Source of the DNA: Chlorocebus sabaeus
Taxonomy: Eukaryota > Chordata > Mammalia > Primates > Cercopithecidae
DNA: 64,000 nt
Direction: 5' to 3'
Assembly (NCBI RefSeq): GCF_047675955.1
Contig: NC_132910.1
Coordinates: 117,101,143-117,165,142 of the forward strand
Shown here: one piece after another, positions 45,093-57,356 of the stretch
Position numbering within the stretch: the first letter of the stretch is position 1
How the letters are laid out: every line of letters starts with the position of its first letter
Program-made: the position numbers and the translations under genes
Notes under the pieces: generated by a model
What the model saw: the letters and a program-made list of their open reading frames with translations, nothing else
Told to the model about the DNA's origin: nothing
Databases searched by the model: none

Positions 45093-47521
45093 CCTACGTT
45101 TTTAGTGTCTGTCCTGTATCTGCATTAGGAGGCACCCCAAGCCCAAGCAATTCTGTGCTTCCTGGAGACTCACAGAGGTACTGCCACGGTGGCCTTGGAT
45201 AATGTCCAGACGTATTCTGTATTACAAGGTAGAAACTCTTGTTCATTTCCCTTACTTTCTCCCAAATAAATGAATTTTGTCTCTGTGTTGAGATGCCTAG
45301 AACTGAGGGAGGGGTGACACAAGCACCTCTGTGGCCACCAGTAATGGACTGCACTGAGTCAGACCTGAGGCCAGCACAGCCCTGGGTCTTGCTCATGGCC
45401 CATGATAACCACTGCCTGGCTATGGCCTATGCTTGTTTAAGCCCCTAAGGCTCTATAATCATCAGTTAATAAAGCCAGCCAGACATGTGAGTTCCCTTCA
45501 GAGCAGTAAGTGCCCACTGGCTCTAGGCAGGTCCAGAGATGCTGTCCAAAAACCAGGGCCTGGTGTCAGACACATTAGGAATATACCTGATGCTGTCTTC
45601 TACAGTGGTTCAACTGGCACTCAAGCCACAAGACAAAGTCCTCCCACTCTTCCCTCCCCTTTCCACTAGCAGAGGGGTTGCTTCCATGGCTACCACTGTC
45701 CCAGACCTTCAACAAGCACCGCCAAGGTACCTTCAATATTCACTCAATGCTGAAAGGCTCTCCTGTCAGCTTGTGATAAATGCTGCCAGGTATGGGATTC
45801 ACCATTCAGGGCAGGGTGCTCTGCTCTGGTTCAAGGTGGGTCCAAAAATGCTATCTAAAACCTAGACCTAAAATTGGGGACTCCCAGAGTCCATTTGGTG
45901 CTATACCCCACTTTGGCCTAACTGGTACCTAAGCTGCAAGAAGGAGTCTCTTCCCATAGCCACTGCAGCTGAGAATGTGCTGGACCACACCTGAAGCCAG
46001 CACATCTCTAAGTTTTACCCAAGGCAGACGGTGAGTACTACCTGGTTATTCTGGTTGAATACCCAGGTATTCAGGGTCCAAGAACCCCTTTGTCAGCAGG
46101 TGATAAATCCTGCCTGGACTGGGTTCTTCCCTTCAAAGCAGCGGGTTCCTTTTTGGCTCCGAGTGTGTGTAGAAATGTCTTCTGGGTCTAGAATGCGGGT
46201 CTCAGGACTATGCCTGGTGCCCTATCATACTGTGGCTAGCTGGTATCCGAGATGCATGACAAAGTCATGCTTACTCATCCCTCTTCTTTTTTAAAGCAGA
46301 AAGAAGCCTCTTTTGGAGCTGCAAGCCAGACTGCCTGGGGTTTGGGGAGAGGTGATGCAAGCACTCCCTTAGCTGCCTGGCTGGTTTCTCACTAAGTCAT
46401 GTGCCCCCTAAGCCTACTGGCCTCAAGCCCAGCAGAGCACCAGGTCTTGCCCAAGAATTGCATCTTTTAAAACCTAGACTGCCTTTTAAGTCTATTTTGG
46501 ACCCTAGAACCCTTTAACCTGTGGTGGCAGCAAGGATTGCCAGAACTCTGGTTCCAACCACTGGGATGGATGATTCCCCTCCAGCTAGGGCTCTTCTAAA
46601 TGCTCCCTCCATGGGTACCCACTGATTTCTGCCTGGTATTGCTTTTCATTGTGACAGGGCAGCACTGAGTTCCAATGCAAAGCCCCACAATCACTGTGCT
46701 CTCCCTCCCCTAAGTACACAGATTCTCTGCCATATGGTCACTACCAGGGGAGTGGGGAGGGGTGGTGTCAGCAATTCAAGACTGTCGTCCTACTCTTTTC
46801 AGTGATTCTTTCTGTGATATAAAGTTAAAACCAGATATTTTGGGCACTCATCTTTTTTTTGGTTCCTATGAAGGTGCTCTTTTAGTGTATATAGTTTTGC
46901 TCAATTTGGTGTTACTGTGGGGAGAATGATCAGGGGAGGCTTCTATTTGGATAACTTACTCTGCTCTCTTCCCCAGTGTAGTCACTCTTATTTAAAAGTT
47001 TCCCATTTGTTTGTTTAATTAATTGATATGCAATTTGTAAATAAAGTTAACTAAACTGGATGAAAAGCAACTAAATGTTGCAATCAAAATTTTTTAGTTC
47101 AAAGTTGATAAAATCATGTGTGTTTGCCCACCCTCCACAAATACACACACACAATTATGTAATCAATTAAACTATACTTAATTAAACTATAATTAAACTA
47201 TACTTAATTTTACTTGGGATGCTAAAAATTTCTCCAGTATTAATGCTAAACATTTTTCCATTATGGCTGAACTTATTTCACCTGGGTAGTTCCCTCTCTG
47301 TGAACCCATGAGACTAAAGGATGGGAAATTCTTGCCGAAATGGTTAGTCAGTAACTAACTATAGAAATCAAAACAGTTGGTCAGACTTTTCTAAACCATG
47401 ACATTAACGAGTCATTTTGTCTGACCTTATCTGGCAACTGTTAACTGTTAATGGCCCATATGTAACTGAATAAAGTTTGAATCTGTAAGTTGCTTAAAAA
47501 TAGAACAAAAATTGTTTTTAG

Positions 47522-47554
47522 AAATCTGTTACTGATGCAGTCAGTAACAGATTT
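47522..47554. repeat. 14-bp perfect inverted repeat, 5-base loop
   Basis: Arms aaatctgttactga and tcagtaacagattt around tgcag. An AT dinucleotide run follows directly. Confidence 0.97.
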
Positions 47555-47846
47555 TTATATATATATGATTTATTATATAAAAATTATTTTTATAATCTTG
47601 CATTACTTACAAGATAGAGTTCTGTTTCAGATAAAGAAAACTACAAATTGAACATTGTGAATAATCTGTTAATAATTGACCCATTAGTCAGGCATGTGTG
47701 CATTAGTATCAGCTGAATATGCTCAGTTCCTATCTTATACTTTGCAGAGTAACAGATAAAGGCCAATTGATAAAAAATAAAGAGGTTATATTCAGTAGAA
47801 TTTTTTTGTAATCTAAATTCAACTTGAGATAGGGGCTACAGCAAGA

Positions 47847-48065
47847 ACAGGAGTTGACAAACTTTTTCTGTAAAGGGTCAAAGGCAATTATTTTAGGTTT
47901 TGTATACCTAAAATATTCTATCAAAACTACTCATTTGTGCTCTGGGTAAAAAAGCCATAGAAAATGCAAAAAGGAATGAGCATAGAAGAATTAAAATTAA
48001 ACTTTATTTTCACAACAGGTGGTCATTTAGATTTAAACTGATGCCTTAGTTTGCTGATTCCTCTT
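47847..48065. mobile_element. MER5A-like hAT DNA transposon fragment
   Basis: Starts 'caggagttgacaaacttttt' with 'ctgtaaagggtcaaaggcaa' and 'tattttaggttttg', and ends 'cttagtttgctgattcctct'. This is the terminal-inverted-repeat pattern of MER5A (hAT-Charlie, non-autonomous). The middle is strongly diverged. Confidence 0.82.
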
Positions 48066-49192
48066 CTGGAGAAACAGAAAGGTTGAATTTAGATGTGTTT
48101 AGGGTCAAGGGACTGGAGATTTGCTATAAGACAAATCTGTAGAAACACAGTAGGCCATTGTTAAAGAACAAGAATGAGTTTTAATCCAGCATAGTGTCTG
48201 CCATTCCAAAGGATTCAAAGACTGGAGAAAAAAAATACAGATTCTTCAAAACTGTTCTATACACTGACCATGTTCTTTGGAAATTGCCAGATAGGAGAGA
48301 AAAGATATCCATATGCAACTATTTATAATAAAAAGCAGCTGTAATCCCTATAATAAAGTATAGAAGAATCTTTAGAGGTGTGGATTTCCTGAGAGATTCT
48401 GGATGCTCTGTTTAAAATTCCACATGCAAGAGAGTATTGAATGAAATTATACATTGGACGGGCTCACCAGAGCAGCCATTTTTGACCTTTCCCTTGGCTT
48501 TTGCATTCCTAGAATTCTGGCCTTAGATCGTCCACTATGCTCACACTTGATTCTCACAGTTTTGTTCATTTGTTCATAGACCTGATTTCTACTCTTTATA
48601 TAGTGCATTAACTTGATTCATCCTTGCAAAACCATATCCTTCTCAGAATCCCAAAACCCAGGGTTGTAATTTATACCTGATAGAAGGAAGTGACCATCCT
48701 GAAATTAACCACCCAGAACCGGAAACTGAAGAATCAAAAGAACGCAGTTTCCTTATAGCACCATGCCAAATGATACACCAACAGGAACTATTCAAGAGAA
48801 ACTGACAATTCCTAGCAGAGTTTATATGTTTATAACAATATACAAATTTATTTTCTAAATATATTGTTATATATCTATAAACAAATGACAATGTATTTTA
48901 AAATATATATTGTTAGCTGTGTAGATTGCTCATCTAATGTTCAGAATTAGTTTCAGTGTATATTTTTATTGTCTTTGTAAAATATCAAGAAAAAGATATG
49001 GCTGGGGAAAAAGAAATGTTGAACCAAGGAGATATTATCTAAAAAAAAAAAAAACTAGCTGTTATTTCCAAAAAGAATATTGCCTCTTTCTGAATGTTTC
49101 CTTAGGCATAAATTTGTGAGTTTCTATACCATATACAAACTTTCCTGGCAAATAAGCAACAGGAGTACAAATAGAACATATGTGTTTCTTAG

Positions 49193-49555
49193 TCCATTTG
49201 TGCTGCTGTAACATATCATGCACTGAATAATTTATAAAGAAACAGAAAATTATCTCTCATAGTTATTGAGGCTGGGGAAGTTCAAGATCAAAGTGCTAGC
49301 AGGTTTAGTAAGCACCAAATGTTCAAGGCACCATCTTAGAAGTAGCCACTGATTCTAAGATGGTGCCTTGAACATTGCTTCTTCTGAAAGAGAGACACAC
49401 TATTCCTCACATAGCAGAACAACAAAAAAGAGCAAATCCACTCCCACAAGCCCTTTAATAGCAGCATTAATTCATTTGTGAGGGTGGAACCCTCATTACC
49501 TAAATATCTGTCATCAGGTCCCACCACCCAACACTGTTGCATTGTAGGTTAAATA
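49193..49555 (-). mobile_element. MaLR-type LTR fragment with an inserted palindrome
   Basis: Begins 'ttagtccatttgtgctgctg' and later has 'ttcatttgtgagggtggaac' and 'caggtcccaccacccaac', the reverse orientation of an MLT1/MST-type LTR. The middle carries a perfect 24-bp inverted repeat (49318-49376), only one arm of which corresponds to normal LTR sequence. Confidence 0.72.
49318..49376. repeat. 24-bp perfect inverted repeat, 11-base loop
   Basis: The left arm 49318-49341 begins aatgttcaaggcaccatctt. The right arm 49353-49376 is its exact reverse complement and ends gatggtgccttgaacatt. The loop is gtagccactga. Confidence 0.98.
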
Positions 49556-49619
49556 TCCAACAGAAGAATTTGAGATTCATTTGTACCATAGCAGTGTATT
49601 TCTTTTAGCTGCCTAGCCA

Positions 49620-50160
49620 GTATCATGCATTGTTTGTTTATATGTAAATCCAATAACACTTAGAGCAGGTAATATGCATCAATCACATACTTGGTGCTGG
49701 GAATACAACATGTTGTGGGTGAGGCAAACAATTATTAATAAATAAGCCAGTATAATATAGCAAAAATAACACAAACTCTTCTAACCCACATAATTTATTT
49801 ATTCCATTTCCTTAAATGAATACAAATCATTATAAATCCCTTCATGTGATCTCTTCAACAAAAATTGAATATTGTAATACCAGGTTGAGTGCTTCACTCA
49901 TGTTGAGTATCCTAAGTGTCTAGGAGTTAACTTGAGTTTGTAGTTCGGTGGGTGCTATAGACAGAGAAATAGAAAAGTGTAAGCCAGTATGATATTTACT
50001 GGGGGATGTGGGAACATAAATTAAGTATGTAACCCAATTTTGGAGCCCAGGAAAGCTGCAAGAGAAGGAAGTAACATCTAAGCTGAGATTTGAATCCCAA
50101 TATATTTGTTCAGGAGAGCAGGGAAAAGGATGGTGAGAAAGAGTAAGTACTAATCAAGGA
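49620..50160 (+). repeat. L2 LINE fragment
   Basis: 'acatacttggtgctgggaat', 'acaacatg' and the later 'taacatctaagctgagattt' follow L2 3' region order. Highly diverged. Confidence 0.6.
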
Positions 50161-52508
50161 ACTGAATAAACCTTAATATGTATTCCAATCAGAATAAAAG
50201 TAGGTCTATTCTCTCTGGTTCCTAATTCAGGCTGTGCTAATGTGCTTGATGAGCCAACATTAAATCACTGGGTCTCATGGAGACTGTGCAGAGCTGCACT
50301 GCTTACAACAGATTTAACTGGATTACTTGAGGCTGGGGAGTTATTTTTACCATCACAGGCATACTGTTACTCAATTCTCTTCTAGGACAAACAATAACAA
50401 CAACAAAAACAACAGAAATGAAACTTCTAAAAGTCATTCTTATGGACAATGTTTACTCTTTGGCAAAAAAAAAAAAAAAAAATCGTTTAAGTAAAAGAAA
50501 CTCATTCACTTATTAGAGAGTTGCTCATAATTATGTGGTGCATCTTTATTTTCTATAAAAAATATAAGAGCAACATTATTCTATCTTCATCATTCAACCC
50601 TCATCCCTCTCCAACCCCCCCCCTCAAAAATGGGAACATCCAGAAAAATAATCTACTTTAAAACTGAAATATCTGTGCATGCAATAGAGGTTTTAAGGGC
50701 AAGTTCTCAAAAGAACATATGTTCCACAGTTCATTCTGAGGCAGTTTTTGCTATTTACAAGTAGGTGCTGCTCAGTTACTTATGCAAAGAACTATTCTCA
50801 GACAAAATCTAAAACATCCTGGGGTTTAATAGATTGCAAATACTGTATGGAAATACACAATTTTGGTGATCCCCAAATGTTTCTAGAATGCATTGCCTTA
50901 TTTCTGTAATTCTTCAGACTAAAACTAAACTTTAATTCTTCTTACTCTAAAGTTTATTATTTGTTCTTATTTAACAGTGAATAGTTAATGCTTATTTGCT
51001 GTGAAAACACCCATGGATGTTTCTGAAGCTTTTCCCCAAAGGAGAGTTAGCTTAAAGTTCTTGCATCAGAATATTTTGTCCTTTATAATGGTCTGAAACA
51101 TTGCTTTTATACTGACCTATGGTATTAATTTTAACTGACTTCAACTCTTTAGGGCATTTCTAAACAATGTTGCTGTTTGAAAGGAAAAGTTGTGTTCTTG
51201 AAATTGTTTTTTCCACAGGGCCACTGCATATGCATTGGGATATAATAAAGCCATAAACTCATTTATTATTGCAAATTGCACATTGAATATGTCAGCTATG
51301 GTTCTAAACAATTGATTTGTTAAATGGAACAAATCCATTTACACTTTAATAGTTGCTAATTTGTTACATTTTAAACATTTGGAGAATTAATGGAAGCTTT
51401 ATAATCCACTGACAAATTATCACCAGAGTAGTCATATGCCATAAATAATGTTTCTTTAATATGTGACATAAAATGGACTCAGAAGAAAGAACTGCATGTA
51501 GGTGTGATATATGACTTCTTTTAGAACCAATTCAAGGAATTGTTTATTGAATATAAATTTTATTATTGGTTTTAGTTATTTATTATAAATATATATGAAA
51601 TCATACTTTCATAAAATGCCATTTGTGAAAATAGTAATGAAAAGTTAGGAGTGTAAGTTCTGTAAATTATTAATTACCATCATTTAGGCTGAAAAATTTG
51701 ATTATTTTTAAGGGTACTTTGTAAATGGTCTGTTTGCTTATTATATAATTGTTAAATTCTTACTTTTAGAGAAGGAAGTATTTTTCTCAAATTTTCTATT
51801 TCTTAGCATATAAAAAGAACTATTTTGTTATACAGGCTGTATGTTTCATTCTTAATCTGATACATCTAACTATTTTGGGGTTCCAATCTAGCTTTCCCCA
51901 TCAAATTTCAGTTTTGTTTGAAATGGTTTACAAGTATTAAGCTATTTTACAAAAAAGATAACCTAAGGAAATATGTGAAGTATTAAGTTAAGGTTTACCT
52001 CAATCAAATAAACACATTTTTTCCCTTTATTTCTCCAAACCCAGCAGTAAGTAGGATACTTTAATTCTCACCAAACATTATATACTTTACATAACTTAAA
52101 TGTGAAGAGCCTCCTGTAGGCAGCCTCTGGTAGCAAATGTAAAACTCAGGCTGCGCCCTAAAGCAGGATTCAATCTTTTCCTTATTACCAGAAGCAAATC
52201 TATACCAAAAGAGCATGAAAGAAAAATGTACTGAATATTCTTTAGGATAGACTGGGGGATGATTTACCCACAAAACATACTACATTTTAAATTTTAAATA
52301 TGAATCTGTAGATGTGTCTTTCCAAGCTTCTCTCAACTGAAGGATTGCTTTTCTCTGCTATTCACATTTTCTTTTGAGAAGACATTGCCCCTAAAGAAAA
52401 ATCTTTCTGCAGCTCAGATTGATTCATTTCTCTCAGAACAAGGATACCCACTCAAGAGACCAATGCTCTGAGTGTGACTAGCCCTACGTTCTCCAGAATT
52501 TAGTTTAG
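50161..52508. other. Unassigned AT-rich DNA
   Basis: No gene was recognised. Simple tracts include CAA-rich sequence near 50395-50415, an A run at 50465-50482 and a C run near 50618-50626. Short minus-strand frames (51141-51338 and 52061-52273) lack any known motif. Confidence 0.5.
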
Positions 52509-52523
52509 AAATTACATAATTTG

Positions 52524-52826
52524 GGCCGGGCGCGGTGGCTCAAGCCTGTAATCCCAGCACTTTGGGAGGCCGAGACGGGCGGATCACGAGGTCAGGAGAT
52601 CGAGACCATCCTGGCTAACACGGTGAAACCCCGTCTCCACTAAAAAATACAAAAAATTAGCCGGGCGAAGTGGTGGGCGCCTGTAGTCCCCGCTACTCGG
52701 GAGGCTGAGGCAGGAGAATGGCATGAACCCGGGAGGCGGAGCTTGCAGTGAGCTGAGATCCGGCCACTGCACTCCAGCCTGGGCGACAGAGCGAGACTCT
52801 GTCTCGGGGAAAAAAAAAAAAAAAAA
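52524..52826 (+). mobile_element. Full-length young Alu (AluYRa-like)
   Basis: A near-consensus plus-strand Alu with 'gctcaagcctgtaatcc' and 'gagctgagatccggccac', ending in an A tail. The perfect target duplication is aaattacataattt (52509-52522 and 52827-52840). It closely resembles the copy at 3366. Confidence 0.97.
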
Positions 52827-53565
52827 AAATTACATAATTTTACTTGAAAACATGCCTCCTAGAGAATCTCACCTCCCATCCTATGAGCCTTTTGAAAATA
52901 TATACCCCCAAAAGTGGAGAAAAAGTTTTTAAGAATAATTTATTTAGTAAATAAGTAATAAAAATGTTGAGTGAAGAATGGAGAGAAAAAAACTGTTGTA
53001 ATTGGTAATTTTTCCATATTTTGATAAACGATATATGTAGTGGTATTTTTTTATTCATTCAGTTTGCAAATGCCATACGGTATCTGATACTATTTCCTCC
53101 AGTGTCTGTGTGGGACTTGATATATTGTATCTAAATAATTCTTCCATTGAACTATCAGCTTATTTCTTTGTATTTCAAGAATTTTTTTCAGGGCAGTGGT
53201 GAAGAGTGCACATTTTCAGATAATCAAAAATGTAAAATTGTCAAGTATCTGTTATGCTGCCCCGCTGAAAATGGTAGGAAGAAGATAGTCTGAGTTTACT
53301 TTGCTCAATCTGTGGAGAAGGCCATATTCCATCCTCCTTGTCAAATATTCCAGATAATGTAGACCAAAAAAGGAGAGAGGATTGTGTCATGATACCAAAT
53401 AATAACAACAACAACAACAAAAAAGACTTCTGACCAAGTAGACTCAATTATCCAAGAAATTTTTCAACATACATACAACCATTTTACTAGCAGTTTTTGC
53501 TAGATATTTTAACGTTTAGTTAAATCCCATGTTTCACAAGCAGAGTTTCTAGTCAGATGTATGGT

Positions 53566-53745
53566 AGTTTTTTTTTCAACTTTTGGGTTTGGGGTACATG
53601 TGCAAGTTTGTTACAAGGGTAAATTTTGTGTCACTGAGGTTTGATATATGAATGATCCCATCACCCAGGTAGCAAGTACAGTACCTAATAGATTGCTTAA
53701 CCCTTCCCCTCTCTCCCTCTTCCCCCACTCCACTTTCTAGTAATA
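53566..53745 (-). mobile_element. L1 3' UTR fragment
   Basis: A T run, then 'gggtttggggtacatgtgca', 'agtttgttac' and 'gatcccatcacccaggtagc' are the antisense primate L1 3' end. Severely 5'-truncated. Confidence 0.85.
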
Positions 53746-54722
53746 TGGTAATTTTCTTTCCCTTCTCTATGGCATACAGCATTTATATACCCTCATTAAG
53801 CAGTCATTATTCTACTGTATTTATTTCCTTTTTTTGCAATTTCTGCACAAAATGCAATTGCATGAATGAACTTCTTGCAGTCTGGGGCCATCATTTTATA
53901 CTTCTTATTCCAACCACAGTGTACTATTTAAATGTAAAGAGTGCTGATTGACAAAATCATCGCATAAATCACTTCCACTATAATTCAGTATCACCTGATA
54001 TCTTTGCGTTAAGATAGAAAGTTACTGTCAACAACAACAAGAAAAGTTGAGAGCTTTCCTCGGTGTCACCCTGGATCAGCTCATTATGCAGAACATAGAA
54101 TGTTTTAGCTATGCCATATATAGAGGCAAATAATTAGCGTTCTATCTATAAACTGTAACTAAAAGGTACACGATGCCCATGACTCTGGAATAGAACTGTC
54201 CCAACCCACACATTATAAACTTCCCAAATCCCAAGGGAATGATAGGAATGGGGAACGTTACAGCACAGTTGAGTTATAGTCACTGACCTTTAAAGAGGAA
54301 AAGATAAGTACAAGAAAAGATGGCAAGAGAAGCTATCCCTATCTATTGAAGCCAGATTACCGCTATTTTTTATGATATATAGTTTATAACTGGAGTAATT
54401 TGTCTTTGTAGCTATATCTAACATATAGCTTTTTACACCATACAAATTTTTTTAAAGTATAATGGTTTTCCACTAAATTGTACATAGTACTCACACTGAG
54501 ACAGTTCTCTCAGTGCATGAATGATTCTCCCTGAAACATCTTACTCTACCCTGAAGAACTGCTCAAATTGATAAATAATTTTAGAAAAAGCAAAGCAACA
54601 TGCATTAACAATGTACAAATGAACAGGAAATTTTATACAAGCAGTGGAGATTTGTAAACTGATAGAGCATATCTAGCTTTTAAGGTAAGTAACTACTCTT
54701 CTGGAATTGGAAAACATAAAGA

Positions 54723-56287
54723 AGGTGGGCTATATGACAAACAACCAAAGTGGGAGGGCAAGTATATGGCTGCATTCTCTTTGTTTAAGCCCAGATATGA
54801 CACCAGCTAACTCTGGTCTGAAGGCTCCAGCTCTGTTGTTAGTATTTGTAAGACCCTGTAAAAGTTTGTGACAGGTAAATAATAACTATAACTCTCATTA
54901 GATTATTGCAAAAATTGCATTTTAAAATGTATATTAAACTCTTTCTACAGAACTAAATGTGCAGTAAATGCTAATTAGTATTAGTTATGGTTGCATGAAA
55001 TACAATAACTTTATTTCCTATACTGTATTTTACATGTTCTTCTCAGTAGTTTGACCTCTTGTGAGAATTGTAAATCTAGTTATCTTTGTGTGCAAACAAA
55101 AAAATAAAAAAGTTAAATACCTGATATCTTACCCATATTATCAGAACAATAACACTAAGAGCAATAAGAGGCCCTTAATTGGGCATTATGACAGAACCTG
55201 ATTAATATTTGAATTCTTCAACCCATCCAATAATATAAGTTACATAATTACTAAGTGTATGTTTTCCCTGTCTCTACTGTAAAGTTTTCCTCTATTCTAT
55301 AGTAAATACTATTAAAGAAATTATAAATATAATTTATTTTAAAAATCAACTTTAGACACAAATTAAATTCATCATGCAGAAGCCAAGACTGTCAAATGGA
55401 ACACTACATAACACACAGCAATAATTTTAGACTAGATGTATAATTTTGCAAAATAATTAGCTTATGTAGATGCCTGAACATTTCTATTCCTCCTTTCTTT
55501 CATAAGTTGCTAAAATTTTATGGGATTTTCTATAATAGCCTAATCAATAATAAGTGATATAACTAGTGTAGTCCAATATACTTTCATATAAATGTATGGA
55601 GGCAAGATAATTTGTTTACACAAAATAAAATATAGCACATATATCAATACAACAGTATGCCAATTTTGAATAAGGGCTTCACAAATGCCACAGGAAAAAA
55701 ATAATTACAACACTTCAAACTTATCTGGCTTTCAAACTCTTCCCAGTTCATGACTGAAGTTATTATCTTTACATCATAACTTTTACTGTTATGATTCCTC
55801 TCTAATTTGGTCTTAAAATCTCTCTCTTGAGAAGGGCCATTAAGTCACCATAGCCATACTCTAGGAGAGCCCTGAAGAGGGGAAAGTTAGGTTTGGGTGT
55901 GTGTGTCAGGTGAAACACAATGAGGAGATGAAACTAAAATGCATGAAACAGAAGACACTTATTAAGCACAAGCCCCAGAGAGGTTAGGGATGCTGATGGG
56001 TGCAGCATCACTACCAGCCAGCAGGGAAAGAGAAAGGGAGTGAGAGCGTGAGAACAAAAGAGAGAGAAAGAGGGACAGTGTGGGATAATGCCTTTAAGTT
56101 CATGGGGGTTACCCCTTAGGCTTTCCCAAGGGAGACTGTGGATGGGCTATTTTAAAGAAAACATATGAGAAGATGGAACTTATTTGCAAGATTCTACCAT
56201 AGTTAGCAGCTCTGAGATGTGTTAGGGTTGGGGTTAGTAGATAAACAGGTGGGCTATATCACAAACAACCAAACTAGGAGGGCAAGT
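54723..56287 (+). repeat. Pair of 41-bp direct repeats 1.5 kb apart
   Basis: 54723-54763 and 56247-56287 both begin aggtgggctatat and end gagggcaagt, identical at 38 of 41 positions. No parent repeat was recognised. Confidence 0.9.
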
Positions 56288-57356
56288 TTTAACTCAGCCA
56301 AAGGTGATGGGGTGCTACTGGGTCTCAGACCACTTATATCAGGCCTAAAAAGAGATCCCAAGGCAGTAGCTACTGTATTCTACAAGTTTTGGACACCTTC
56401 TTAATCCTCACATAAGCTCTGCAATTTGGCTATTGTTATGGTATTGCTACGAGGCTACTGAGACTCAAAGAGTTAAGTAGTTTCCCAAATTCATATAGCA
56501 AGTAAAAGGCAAAGTTCAAATTTAAATCAGTGTCTGTCCGAATCCAAATCCCATGTACTTTTTACTATGTAGGAACTTACTCTGTTTCAAGAGGAATGAA
56601 CACTTCATGCTTTTTCCTTGATTATCTATAAAGGAAAACTCTGTACTTCTGTGCTTCCTAATTCCACAGAAGTATGGGTAAGAATATGGACAGTATTGAC
56701 GCATTTATCTTTAATTAAAACTGACTTTTGATTATCTGGATCTGTTTGATCACTTCACTTTTGTTTCACTTTAAGTGAAAGCCTTAGAGTGTCCATTACA
56801 GGGGCTTTACCATGCCAAAAGGACAGGAATGCTTCCTATGTTAAAAAATAGAAATTAAACCTTGAGGGAGAATTAAGGAAATTAACAAGTGGTGGGTACT
56901 AAACAAAAGAAGTCAGGCATTCCTTAGACAAAATAGAGACACCTGCTCTGTTTTGTTTTGATTTAATACAGTTTTCATAAAGGTTTTAAATAGTTAAAAC
57001 AAAAGGGACACGAAGCCTGTATCAAAATTGCCAGAAATCTTTACTCCCCACACCAAAGCCAAAGTCAGCTTTAGGTAAAACCCTAGGCTCCTCACCCATC
57101 TCTTAAGCATGGAATAATAAGGCAATAGCTTCACTTCACCACTGTGTGGCCTTAACTCTAGAAAATATGGACTATGAGCTAAACTTACCTACATTTTGCT
57201 GATTATGTTTTGTTTCTGTTACTTCTTGATACTTCACATCTTTTCACTTGCACTTCTTACTGTTGTCAATCTTGTTAAAACCAACGCGAGGAGTGATAAT
57301 ATAAAAAGTGGAAAACTCTAGTCTCCTAAGGGAACTCAATAATTGCCAGTTTTCCC

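Larger units (their letters stand above)
20975..46975 (-). mobile_element. One old minus-strand L1 in collinear pieces, split by many insertions
   Basis: The pieces read in one continuous L1 order from right to left. 5' UTR: 44904-46975. ORF1 and the ORF1/ORF2 region: 42935-43234 and 43559-44473. ORF2: 42584-42633, 41540-41816, 31129-32498, 28332-28889 (with a few bases near 28014-28026), 21742-22455 and 20975-21403. Each piece resumes where the previous one stopped, give or take a few bases. The 5' UTR character and the ORF1 text suggest an old primate/L1MA-L1PB age. All frames are broken. The 3' UTR is missing on the left. Interrupting elements are listed separately. Confidence 0.8.
46976..49192. 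other. Unassigned AT-rich DNA
   Basis: No gene was recognised. It contains a short (attaaactatactta)-type repeat near 47165-47210, a hairpin at 47522-47554 and a MER5A copy, the latter two listed separately. Confidence 0.5.
52841..57356. other. Mostly unassigned AT-rich DNA
   Basis: No gene was recognised. It holds an (AAC)n tract (about 53402-53420), an L1 3' UTR fragment at 53566-53745, and a 41-bp direct repeat at 54723 and 56247. The purine-rich stretch 56000-56080 and its surroundings may be part of an unidentified LTR. Confidence 0.5.
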
